Below, one piece after another: positions 6,432 to 12,521 of a stretch of 12,521 nucleotides of DNA (position 1 is the first letter of the stretch; every line of letters begins with the position of its first letter). Location of the stretch: assembly GCA_028876585.1 (NCBI GenBank), contig JAGWRL010000103.1, positions 1 to 12,521 of the forward strand, written 5' to 3'. Both the position numbers and the translations under genes were made by a program. The notes below the pieces were generated by a model. It had not been told where the DNA came from, did no database searches, and saw only the letters and a program-made list of their open reading frames with translations. Source of the DNA: Pseudomonadota bacterium (lineage in GTDB: Bacteria > Pseudomonadota > Alphaproteobacteria > Rhizobiales > Beijerinckiaceae).

Positions 6432-7346
6432 ATGCCGAAATCGTCCGTCCGGCTGTGGGACCGGCCGCTGCTGCTGATGACGGCGACCTCGCTGATCTGG
6501 GCCGGCCATTCCGTGATCGGCAAGCTCGCGGTCGGCGAAATCCCGCCGATGACGCTGACCTTCCTGCGCTGGACCTTCGCGCTCGGCCCGATCTGGTTCG
6601 CCGCGCGCCATCATATCGCCGCCGATCTGCCGGAACTGCGCCGCCGCTGGTTCTACATCGTGTGCCTGGGCGCGTTCGGCTACACCGCGTTTAACGCGTT
6701 GTTCTATGTCTCGGCCCATTACACCGGCGCGTTGCACATGTCGCTGATCCAGGCCTGCATCCCGGCGCTGGTGCTGATCGGCGCCGCGCTCGGCTTCGGG
6801 GCGCGGCCGACCTGGATGCAGACGGCGGGGGCGGCGGCGACGATGGCCGGCGTCGCCACCATCGCCTCGGAGGGCGATTTCGCCAAGCTCGCCAAGCTCG
6901 AAGTCAATTTCGGCGACCTGCTGATGTTGTTCGCTTGCCTGTTCTACGCCTATTACGCGCTGGCGCTGCGCTATCGCCCGCGCGTGTCGTCGATCAGCTT
7001 TCTCGCCGCGATGGCTTCGGCCGCCTTCGTCACCTCGATTCCGCCGTTCCTGTGGGAGGTCTGGCGCGATGGCTTCGTCTTTCCGACCGCGAAGGGTTTC
7101 GCCGTGCTGTTCTACGCGGCGCTCGGACCCGCGTTCAGTTCGCAATTGTTCTTCATGCGCGGGGTGCAACTGATCGGCGCCGGGCGCGCCGGCGTGTTCG
7201 TCAATCTGGTGCCGATCTTCGGCGCCTTCCTCGCCGTCGTGTTGCTGGGGGAACCGCTGGCGACCTATCATCTCATCGCGCTGGCGCTGGTGATCGGCGG
7301 CATCGCGTTGGCCCAGCGCGGCCGGATGACCGAATCCAGATCCTAA
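6432..7346 (+). CDS. EamA-family (DMT) transporter
   Basis: This is an inner-membrane permease of the drug/metabolite transporter superfamily, 304 residues from the chosen start. It has two EamA repeats, about 12-146 and 161-295, each with five hydrophobic helices, giving the usual ten-helix topology. Repeat 1 carries WAGHSVIGKLA with LTFLRWTFA, and repeat 2 ends with the typical NLVPIFGAFLAVVLLGEPL (258-276). Substrates in this family include amino acids, nucleobases and other metabolites and cannot be told from sequence. The start is uncertain. ATG 6432 (MPKSSVRLWD) lacks a close ribosome site, whereas an in-frame TTG at 6414 has GGAG six bases upstream and would add six residues. The frame is open back to 6342 but those residues look non-coding. 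The hydrolase gene follows after 33 bp, so the two may be co-transcribed. Confidence 0.88.
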   Translation: MPKSSVRLWDRPLLLMTATSLIWAGHSVIGKLAVGEIPPMTLTFLRWTFALGPIWFAARHHIAADLPELRRRWFYIVCLGAFGYTAFNALFYVSAHYTGALHMSLIQACIPALVLIGAALGFGARPTWMQTAGAAATMAGVATIASEGDFAKLAKLEVNFGDLLMLFACLFYAYYALALRYRPRVSSISFLAAMASAAFVTSIPPFLWEVWRDGFVFPTAKGFAVLFYAALGPAFSSQLFFMRGVQLIGAGRAGVFVNLVPIFGAFLAVVLLGEPLATYHLIALALVIGGIALAQRGRMTESRS

Positions 7347-7379
7347 ACCCTTGGAAAGACACGCAGGCGAGGAACCGAC

Positions 7380-8048
7380 ATGAGCGAGTGGATCAAACTG
7401 ACGGCGTCCGACGGCTTTGAACTGTCGGCCTGGCGCGCCACGCCGAAGGGGACGTCGAAAGGCGGCCTCGTGGTCATTCAGGAGATTTTCGGCGTCAACC
7501 ACCACATCCGCGCCGTTGCCGACCGGTTCGCCGCCGCCGGCTATCTCGCGATCGCCCCGGCGATGTTCGACCGCGTCGAGCGCGGCGTCGACATCGGCTA
7601 CGATCAGGCCGCCCGCACGAAAGGCATGGGGATCGCCGGCAAAATGGACCGCGAAAAGGCGATGCTCGACATCGCCGCCGCGATTCCCGGCGCCAGCATC
7701 GCGGGCAAGGTCGGCGTCGTCGGCTTCTGCATGGGCGGCTCCTACGCCTGGGGCGCGGCGGCGCGGCTGCCTGGCCTGTCCGCCGCGGTCGGCTATTACG
7801 GCGGCAACATCATCGCGATGAAGGATCTGGCGCCGAGAATTCCCACGATGCTGCATTTCGGCGAGAAGGACGAGCACATCCCGGTCGCCGGCGTGCGCGA
7901 CGTCGGCGCGCGCCATCCCGACGTGCCGATCTATATCTACGCCGCCGGCCACGGGTTCAGTTGCGACGAGCGCGAAAGCTACGACGCGCCGAGCGCCGCG
8001 CTCGCCTGGGACCGCACGCTCGCCTTCTTCGCCGAGCGCCTCGGCTAG
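7380..8048 (+). CDS. Dienelactone hydrolase family protein
   Basis: This 222-residue alpha/beta hydrolase belongs to the dienelactone hydrolase family, soluble and cytoplasmic since no signal peptide is present. The family-type triad is complete: Cys117 in GFCMGGSY, Asp164 in GEKDEHIP, and His191 in AGHGFSCD. Glu35 in VIQEIFGVNHHIR is the residue that activates the cysteine in characterised members. The classic substrate is a dienelactone from chlorocatechol breakdown. No aromatic-degradation genes are visible nearby, so the real substrate is open and the family name alone is justified. The start at ATG 7380 has GAGGAA five bases upstream. The gap to the transporter is 33 bp. A weak 5 bp hairpin (8068-8081) follows the stop. 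Confidence 0.92.
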   Translation: MSEWIKLTASDGFELSAWRATPKGTSKGGLVVIQEIFGVNHHIRAVADRFAAAGYLAIAPAMFDRVERGVDIGYDQAARTKGMGIAGKMDREKAMLDIAAAIPGASIAGKVGVVGFCMGGSYAWGAAARLPGLSAAVGYYGGNIIAMKDLAPRIPTMLHFGEKDEHIPVAGVRDVGARHPDVPIYIYAAGHGFSCDERESYDAPSAALAWDRTLAFFAERLG

Positions 8049-8116
8049 GGCGGGTTTGGGAATTCGGGCGCGATTACGCGCTTTGATCTGCGCGCGCGAC
8101 GGGGTAATGTGCCGGG

Positions 8117-8509
8117 ATGTATTCTGCACTTACCCAGCAAATCCGCGTCACCGTGCGTCCGGAATTCTCGACCGAGCAGTCTGAGCCGAGCGACGACAGC
8201 TATTTCTGGGTCTACACCGTAGAGATCGCCAACCAGGGCGAAAAGTCGGTGCGCCTGCTGCACCGGCATTGGCGCATCACCGACGCGCTCGGCCATCTCG
8301 AAACCGTCGACGGTCCCGGCGTGGTCGGCGAGCAGCCGACCATCGCGCCCGGCCAGGCGTTTCGCTATTCCTCGGGTTGCCCGCTGAAGACGCCGAGCGG
8401 CTTCATGACGGGCAGCTACGACATGATCGACGAAGCGGGGCAGAGCTTCGAGGTCGAGATTCCCGCCTTCTCGCTCGACAGCCCGTTCCTGCGCCGCGTG
8501 CTGAACTGA
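8117..8509 (+). CDS. apaG: ApaG-domain protein
   Basis: ApaG is a small immunoglobulin-like beta-sandwich protein of 130 residues, the usual size. Characteristic stretches are YFWVYTVEIANQGEKSVRLL (29-48), HRHWRITDALGHLETVDGPG (49-68) containing the G-x-G-x-x-G motif at 66-71, and SGCPLKTPSGFMTGSYDM (86-103). In Salmonella the homologue CorD is linked to cobalt and magnesium efflux. The biochemical role in alphaproteobacteria is not settled. The start at ATG 8117 matches the family N-terminus, with only CCGGG directly upstream as a poor ribosome site. The gene is convergent with the SPFH gene, 10 bp between stops. Confidence 0.95.
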   Translation: MYSALTQQIRVTVRPEFSTEQSEPSDDSYFWVYTVEIANQGEKSVRLLHRHWRITDALGHLETVDGPGVVGEQPTIAPGQAFRYSSGCPLKTPSGFMTGSYDMIDEAGQSFEVEIPAFSLDSPFLRRVLN

Positions 8510-8519
8510 GCCCGCGGCC

Positions 8520-10334
8520 TCACTTGTCCGTCTTCTCCGGCGCCTTCAGGAACGAGCCGAGCACCGCCGCCGGCCCTTCCAGCCCGCCGCCGGCGACATA
8601 GACCTGCGGCAGCCTGAGGTTCGACACCAGTTCTGGATGCGCGGCGAGCAATTCGAGCATCAGCTTCAGCGCTTGTAGCCGCAGCACGCTGTCGGTTCCC
8701 AGCACATTGGCCTGCGCGGTCTGGCCGGCGGCCTGTTCTTCCAGGAACAACCGTTCGGCGTGGCCCTCGGCCTGCCGGCGCTCCTGCGCGAGTTGCGCGG
8801 TCTTGACGGAAATCTGCGCCGCGACCAGGTCTTTCTGGCGATCGGCGGTGGCGCGCGCTTGCTCGGTCTGCTGGCGCTGCTCCTGGGCGATCTGCTCCTG
8901 GATATAGGCGGCGCGCAATTGCCCGGCGAGTTGCTCGCGCTGGCGGGCGAGCAGCAATTCCGGCGGAATGGCGCTTTCGCCGAGCCGGATTTCCTTAATG
9001 TCGACCCCGGCCCGCCTGCCGTCGATCTGCGCCCGCTCCAGGATCGCCTGCTCCAGCGCCGCCCGGTTCTCGATCGTATCGAGCACCCGGGTCGGCCGCG
9101 TCGCCATCTTGGTCGAGCCGTCGGCCTGCGTTTCGGGCACGGTGACCGAACCGCCGAAGACGTTGCGCACCAGGCTGCGGATCGAGGGCACGACGATGCG
9201 CTGATCGACTTCCTTCTGCCCGCCGACGGCGGCGACCACGATCGGCGCGTTCTCCGGCGTGATCTGCACGATGGCGCGCAACTCCTGCGGAATTTCCCAA
9301 CCCTCGACCTTGGTGTTGATGGCGCTGTCGGCGGCGTCGGGCGGCACGTGGAAACTCGCGGAGCGCTCCGACTGCTGGAAATCGCCTTTGTCGTCCACTT
9401 TGAGGTCGATATAGCGGCGGGTGAAGCCGCCTTTGAACTCCAGTGTGGTGACGCGGGTCGACACCAGCGTCACGTCATAGGCGTCGCGGTTGAGGTAATA
9501 GTCGTTGGGCGGCAGCGAGGTCTCCCACACGCCCTTGCAGTTCCTGGTCACCAGTTCGGCCGCCAGCCCGCCGCTGTCGGTGGTGGCGGTGCGGGCGTGG
9601 CAATCGACGCCCTTGATCTGCACCGAGGAGCGCACCACGCCGACCGAGCCGGCCGGCACGCGGGTGATCGAAGTGTCGAGCGGCGAGGATTCGCGCGTCT
9701 TGCCGCGTAGATCGTAGACGTCGTCGTCGCTGTTGACGACGTCTTTCCCGTTCTTGATGTAGCCAATCCGCACCTGGAACAGCGCGAGATTGAGCGGATA
9801 GACGCCTGGCTTCAGGATCGACAGTTGCAGCCCCTTCTGGCCGCCGTGGGTCATGAAATATTCGGCGTCGAGAAATTTCTGTTGGGCCTCGTCGGGCCAG
9901 GAATCGGCCATAATCTGTCCCGCCGCCAGCGCTTCGCCGTCGCTGGCGACGATGCGGCCGTAGAACCCGTTGGGAACGACGACGATCGGCTCGAGATCAA
10001 TCTGGTTCAGCACGTTGTAGAAGATCGAGATGCGGAACGTGCCCGGCGGGATGATGTCGGCCTGATAGCCGGTCTCGCCATGCGTCGCGATCAGATGGCC
10101 GGGGCTCAGGTTGGATAGGCCGTAAATCTTGCGCACGATCCCGACCTTGTCGGCGGGAATGGTGATGATGCTGGTCGCCAGCACCTCGTAGAGCGCCACC
10201 AGCGCGAAAGCGAACCGCAGCGCCACGACCGCCGCTGCCCGGCGCCATCCCGTCAGCGAGTCGGGCAGCACCCGCGGCGCGAATACGATCGCCGCGAAGG
10301 CGGCGAATGCGACGGCCATTCCGACCATGACCAT
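8520..10334 (-). CDS. Large SPFH/Band 7 (flotillin-like) membrane protein
   Basis: This 604-residue protein has two N-terminal hydrophobic segments (about 3-20 and 34-57) followed by a large domain that should face the cytoplasm or periplasm. An SPFH-like core ends with INTKVEGWEIPQELRAIVQI (339-358), RSLVRNVFGG (386-395) and the helical 425-470. A Gln/Glu/Ala-rich coiled coil spans about 460-540 (REQLAGQLRAAYIQEQIAQE and on), the usual oligomerisation region. SPFH proteins form large rings and organise membrane microdomains or guard proteases. The particular role here is unknown. Before the core, a unit of V-P-x-G-x-V-G-V-V followed by P-G-x-Y/F and a V-rich strand appears three times (about 57-115, 117-192, 223-295). 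The start at ATG 10334 touches a G-run. ATG 10328 two codons later has GGGGGG at a better distance. Confidence 0.85.
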   Translation of the reverse strand: MVMVGMAVAFAAFAAIVFAPRVLPDSLTGWRRAAAVVALRFAFALVALYEVLATSIITIPADKVGIVRKIYGLSNLSPGHLIATHGETGYQADIIPPGTFRISIFYNVLNQIDLEPIVVVPNGFYGRIVASDGEALAAGQIMADSWPDEAQQKFLDAEYFMTHGGQKGLQLSILKPGVYPLNLALFQVRIGYIKNGKDVVNSDDDVYDLRGKTRESSPLDTSITRVPAGSVGVVRSSVQIKGVDCHARTATTDSGGLAAELVTRNCKGVWETSLPPNDYYLNRDAYDVTLVSTRVTTLEFKGGFTRRYIDLKVDDKGDFQQSERSASFHVPPDAADSAINTKVEGWEIPQELRAIVQITPENAPIVVAAVGGQKEVDQRIVVPSIRSLVRNVFGGSVTVPETQADGSTKMATRPTRVLDTIENRAALEQAILERAQIDGRRAGVDIKEIRLGESAIPPELLLARQREQLAGQLRAAYIQEQIAQEQRQQTEQARATADRQKDLVAAQISVKTAQLAQERRQAEGHAERLFLEEQAAGQTAQANVLGTDSVLRLQALKLMLELLAAHPELVSNLRLPQVYVAGGGLEGPAAVLGSFLKAPEKTDK

Positions 10335-10351
10335 TCCCCCCGAGTCGCGCG

Positions 10352-10379
10352 ACTGTATCGTGGTTTACGGAATGACCAA
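10352..10379 (-). promoter_or_regulatory. Possible sigma-70 promoter of the SPFH gene
   Basis: On the minus strand TTGGTC (10379-10374) and TACAGT (10357-10352) are separated by 16 bases in the short gap between the OMP terminator and the SPFH start. Matches to consensus are 3 of 6 and 4 of 6, so this is only suggestive. Confidence 0.3.
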
Positions 10380-10395
10380 AGCGTGGCCGCGCCTT

Positions 10396-10426
10396 AAACA
10401 AAAACGGCGCCCGCGAGGGGCGCCGT
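10396..10426 (-). terminator. Rho-independent terminator of the outer-membrane protein gene
   Basis: A perfect 9 bp stem (10404-10412 with 10418-10426) with a 5-base loop is followed on the minus strand by GTTTTTGTTTAA. This is a textbook terminator, 20 bp after the OMP stop codon and before the SPFH gene, so the two genes are separate units. Confidence 0.88.
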
Positions 10427-10446
10427 CGAGCGGGGGAGAGGCGCGC

Positions 10447-11349
10447 TCAGTACTTGCGCACCAGCGGCATGTTGGGCGCCGGCATGTCGTTGTCGAGATA
10501 ATAGCGCAGACCAATGCGGAAATCGTTGGACGAGAGGTTGCGCGAGGCGAGCGCGAAGCCCCCGCCGCAGTTGGGCGCGCTGAAGCTGCCGACATTGCCG
10601 TTGCCGCTGAGGCACTGGCTCGCGCCGGAATTGAACTTGCCGTAGCTGAGATAGCGATAGCCGAGTTCGAGTTTGAGATTGCGCGCGACCGACATGTCGA
10701 AGCCGGCCATCAGCGCCCAGGCGAGATTAGCCTTGGTGCCGTTGCCGAACACGCCGCCCGACGGCGAGGAGCCCATGCCGCCGTTGGAGATCACGCCATT
10801 GTCCTGACCGCCGTAGAAGTGGTTGAACGAGACGCCGACGCCGGCCCCAACGAACGGGGTGATGCCGTACCAGGTGCCAAGATCGACGTAGCCGTTGACC
10901 ATGCCGAGCAGGCTGGAGACATGGCCTTTGTAGAAATCGGCGGCCTGATAGCCGGCAAAGGGCCCGCTGGTGACGTTCAGCACTTCGAGGCCGGAAAATT
11001 CCGAACCGCCGCGCAACTCGCCGGTGACGTCGGCGCGGAACCAGGGGTTGATCTGATAGCCGACGCCGATGTCGAACAGCGCCGCTTCGGACAGCGCGTT
11101 ATTGTACCAATTGTCGTTGGCTTGGCCGGCGGTGAACGAGTTCAGCGGGTTCGGCGTCGTCTCGGCGCCGACCGAATTGTTGAAGCCTATGCCGGTGTCG
11201 CCGCGCAGATACCAGCCGCCCATATCGGCGGCCATCGGCGGCGGCGGCTCCATCGGCGGCGGCGGCGGCAGCAAATCCGCGGCGGCGGCCACGCTGGAGA
11301 GCGCGACGACCGCGACGGCGCTCAAGGCGAAGGCCCTGAAATCGACCAT
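10447..11349 (-). CDS. Outer-membrane beta-barrel protein (Omp25/opacity-like)
   Basis: This 300-residue protein starts with a Sec signal peptide (about 1-23, AVAVVALSSVAAA) and a proline-rich linker, DLLPPPPPMEPPPPMA (25-40). The rest is alternating-hydrophobic beta-strand sequence with many Gly and aromatic residues: GGWYLRGDTGIGFNNS, FDIGVGYQINPWFRADVTGE, ITPFVGAGVGVSFNH, LKLELGYRYLSYG and FRIGLRYYL. This fits an eight-stranded barrel of the kind abundant in Hyphomicrobiales outer membranes, usually structural and surface exposed. Unlike classic barrels the last strand is followed by a 14-residue tail ending in RKY rather than ending on an aromatic residue. Pore function is not shown. The start at ATG 11349 has GGGGGA six bases upstream. 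A CtrA-type box lies 77 bp upstream and a strong terminator follows. Confidence 0.88.
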   Translation of the reverse strand: MVDFRAFALSAVAVVALSSVAAAADLLPPPPPMEPPPPMAADMGGWYLRGDTGIGFNNSVGAETTPNPLNSFTAGQANDNWYNNALSEAALFDIGVGYQINPWFRADVTGELRGGSEFSGLEVLNVTSGPFAGYQAADFYKGHVSSLLGMVNGYVDLGTWYGITPFVGAGVGVSFNHFYGGQDNGVISNGGMGSSPSGGVFGNGTKANLAWALMAGFDMSVARNLKLELGYRYLSYGKFNSGASQCLSGNGNVGSFSAPNCGGGFALASRNLSSNDFRIGLRYYLDNDMPAPNMPLVRKY

Positions 11350-11425
11350 GACAAGTCCCCCGGTTTACGCGCGACGGCCAACGGCCAGCGCCATGAATCA
11401 TCGGGGTCAACTTGCCATGCCTTCC

Positions 11426-11441
11426 TTAATGCCGACTTAAC
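11426..11441 (+). promoter_or_regulatory. CtrA-type binding box upstream of the OMP gene
   Basis: TTAATGCCGACTTAAC matches the full CtrA consensus TTAA-N7-TTAAC. It sits 77 bp before the OMP start in an AT-rich patch (about 11420-11470) that is otherwise free of genes. CtrA is the cell-cycle response regulator of alphaproteobacteria. Activation or repression cannot be told. Confidence 0.5.
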
Positions 11442-11515
11442 CCTAAAAGTTGAGATTAACAGAAGCTTACCACGACATGTCTATCATCTGCGGCAAACCT
11501 TGCGGCGCCCGGCCT

Positions 11516-12220
11516 TCAGGGAGCCGCAGGCGCAAAATCCTGCAAGCGCCGTTTCTGGCGCCCCTGCGCGTCAAAATTCTCGGCGTCGAGCCAGCCCTCG
11601 AACGCGGCGCGGCGCGCTGGCCACTCGCGATCCAGCATCGAGAACCAGGCGGTGTCGCGGCTGCGCGATTTGACGATCATGTGCTGGCGGAACACGCCCT
11701 CGAACGCAAAACCCAGCCGCAACGCGGCGCGGCGCGAGGGCGCGTTGCGATCATTGCATTTCCATTCGTAGCGGCGATAGCCAAGCTCGTCGAACACGTA
11801 GCGCGCGAACAGGAACTGCGCTTCCGTCGAGGCGGCGATGGCTTGCAGCAGCGGCGTGTACATGATGCCGCCGACCTCGATGACGCGGTTGGCGGGATCG
11901 ATCCGCATCAGGCTCTGATAGCCGACCGGACGGCCGTCGCGGTTGTCGAGCACGGCGAAATACAGCGGATCGGCGGCCTTCGCTTTCGCCTCCACATCGG
12001 CGGTGAAGGCTTCGAGGCTGTCGAACGGCCCATTGAACAGATAGGTCCACAATTGGTCGCGGCCCGGCCCGTGCGAGGCGGCGTAAAGCGGCGCTGCGTG
12101 CTCGGGCGAAAGGGGGACGAGCGTGACCGCCCGGCCTTTGAGCGTAACGCGCTCCGGGCGCGGCGCGGCGCGGGCTTCGATGCGCGGCCCGAGCGCGTGG
12201 TCGTTGTGGTCTTCGCTCAT
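11516..12220 (-). CDS. GNAT-family N-acetyltransferase (RimJ/RimL type)
   Basis: This 234-residue cytoplasmic enzyme should transfer an acetyl group from acetyl-CoA to an amine. After a charged, probably disordered N-terminus (1-25) the domain begins with VTLKGRAVTLVPLSPEHAAP (25-44). DNRDGRPVGYQSLMRID (92-108) and EVGGIMYTPLLQ (115-126) are the central strands. Residues 126-143 take the place of the CoA-binding loop and helix, and CNDRNAPSRRAALRLGFAFE (155-174) is the typical Asn-containing helix and strand of the RimJ/RimL branch. The acceptor is unknown and may be a protein N-terminus or a small amine. The start at ATG 12220 has GAGGGA seven bases upstream. Its upstream neighbour on the same strand is an HxlR regulator after 62 bp. 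Confidence 0.9.
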   Translation of the reverse strand: MSEDHNDHALGPRIEARAAPRPERVTLKGRAVTLVPLSPEHAAPLYAASHGPGRDQLWTYLFNGPFDSLEAFTADVEAKAKAADPLYFAVLDNRDGRPVGYQSLMRIDPANRVIEVGGIMYTPLLQAIAASTEAQFLFARYVFDELGYRRYEWKCNDRNAPSRRAALRLGFAFEGVFRQHMIVKSRSRDTAWFSMLDREWPARRAAFEGWLDAENFDAQGRQKRRLQDFAPAAP

Positions 12221-12282
12221 CGGCTGTTCCCTCGTGATGGCGCGGGCGAGCCTTCATGGTTTCGGCGCTCCGCGCAAGCCCG

Positions 12283-12521
12283 CTATTGCGGCTTGCCGTC
12301 GTAGGCGGCGCGCGCGCTGACGACCTCGCCGATATGCGCATCCGCCCAGCGAGCGATCGCGGCCTGGGCCTGCGCCAGCGTAAGGCCGAGCGGCGTGATC
12401 GCGTATTCGACGGTGACCGGCACGGTCGGGAATGCGGTGCGGGTGACGAAGCCGTTTCGTTCGAGGTCTTTCAGCGTCTTCGACAGCATTTTTTGCGACA
12501 GGCCCTCGACGGCGCGGCGCA
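12283..12521 (-). CDS. HxlR-family transcriptional regulator, C-terminal part (start beyond window)
   Basis: About 79 codons of the 3' end are visible. The sequence includes SQKMLSKTLKDLERNGFVTR, the recognition-helix region, and the beta wing TAFPTVPVTVEYAITPLG. These are hallmark HxlR features: the DNA-binding helix, the wing with V-P-V-x-V-E-Y, and L-T-P-L-G. HxlR proteins are dimeric winged-helix regulators that often answer to thiol or aldehyde stress through an N-terminal Cys. That Cys would lie outside the window, so its presence is unknown. The end at about A-Y-D-G-K-P-Q is normal for the family. HxlR genes often stand divergent from their target, which would lie off the window edge. 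Confidence 0.88.
   Translation of the reverse strand, partial: RRAVEGLSQKMLSKTLKDLERNGFVTRTAFPTVPVTVEYAITPLGLTLAQAQAAIARWADAHIGEVVSARAAYDGKPQ

Noticed and set aside
6044..6523. 159-codon open frame on the minus strand between the methyltransferase and transporter genes
   Set aside because: It overlaps the transporter antisense and the palindrome. Arg-rich, without domain features.
8068..8081. Hairpin GCGCG-ATTA-CGCGC after the hydrolase gene as a terminator
   Set aside because: The 5 bp stem followed by only TTTG is too weak to call. Such stems arise by chance in GC-rich DNA.
6303..8129. 608-codon open frame on the minus strand
   Set aside because: It lies opposite the transporter and hydrolase genes, which have clear family motifs. 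Its product is rich in Arg, Gly, Asp, His and Gln without domain signs, the usual antisense shadow of GC-rich genes.
8760..9710. 316-codon open frame on the plus strand
   Set aside because: Antisense to the SPFH gene, with shadow-type composition.
10327..11673. 448-codon open frame on the plus strand
   Set aside because: Antisense to the outer-membrane protein gene and running through its terminator. No plausible domain.
11450..12304. 284-codon open frame on the plus strand
   Set aside because: Antisense to the GNAT gene, which has a good ribosome site and family motifs.

Overview
The window is GC-rich, densely coded chromosomal DNA from an alphaproteobacterium, most likely order Hyphomicrobiales (Rhizobiales), perhaps near the Beijerinckiaceae/Methylocystaceae. 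The grounds are a separate TAT-type Rieske gene followed by cytochrome b, a divergent trmL, an Omp25-like barrel with a proline-rich N-terminus, a full CtrA-type box, and codon use heavy in G/C third positions. The genus is an inference. No CRISPR array, transposase, integrase, rRNA or tRNA gene was seen.

Layout. At 1-1153 (minus) is the start of a cytochrome bc1 operon: petA (Rieske) then petB (cytochrome b, cut by the window edge). Divergent from it is trmL (1413-1880), which meets prmB (1883-2815, minus) tail to tail. Upstream of prmB is a small secreted PsiF-repeat protein (2877-3152). The 400 bp between that gene and glmM (3552-4895, minus) hold a glmM terminator, an unusually strong Shine-Dalgarno in front of a 23-codon ORF, and a strong hairpin, together resembling a leader or small RNA on the minus strand. 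Upstream of glmM is an AT-richer methyltransferase-TPR gene (5055-6026) that looks acquired, preceded by a nested palindrome. A plus-strand block follows: EamA transporter, dienelactone hydrolase and apaG (6432-8509). The rest is on the minus strand: a large two-membrane-segment SPFH/Band 7 protein, an outer-membrane beta-barrel with a classic terminator and an upstream CtrA-like box, a GNAT acetyltransferase, and the C-terminal part of an HxlR regulator cut by the window edge.

How the genes work together. Most are housekeeping: respiration (petAB), translation-factor and tRNA modification (prmB, trmL), cell-wall precursor synthesis (glmM) and envelope (OMP, SPFH, transporter). The only clear operons are petA-petB and probably transporter-hydrolase. 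No new multi-gene system is visible. The best candidates for something undescribed are the leader/small RNA at about 3279-3467, with a Shine-Dalgarno that can be masked by its own CCTCCT, and the threefold repeated N-terminal part of the SPFH protein. Both rest on reading by eye.
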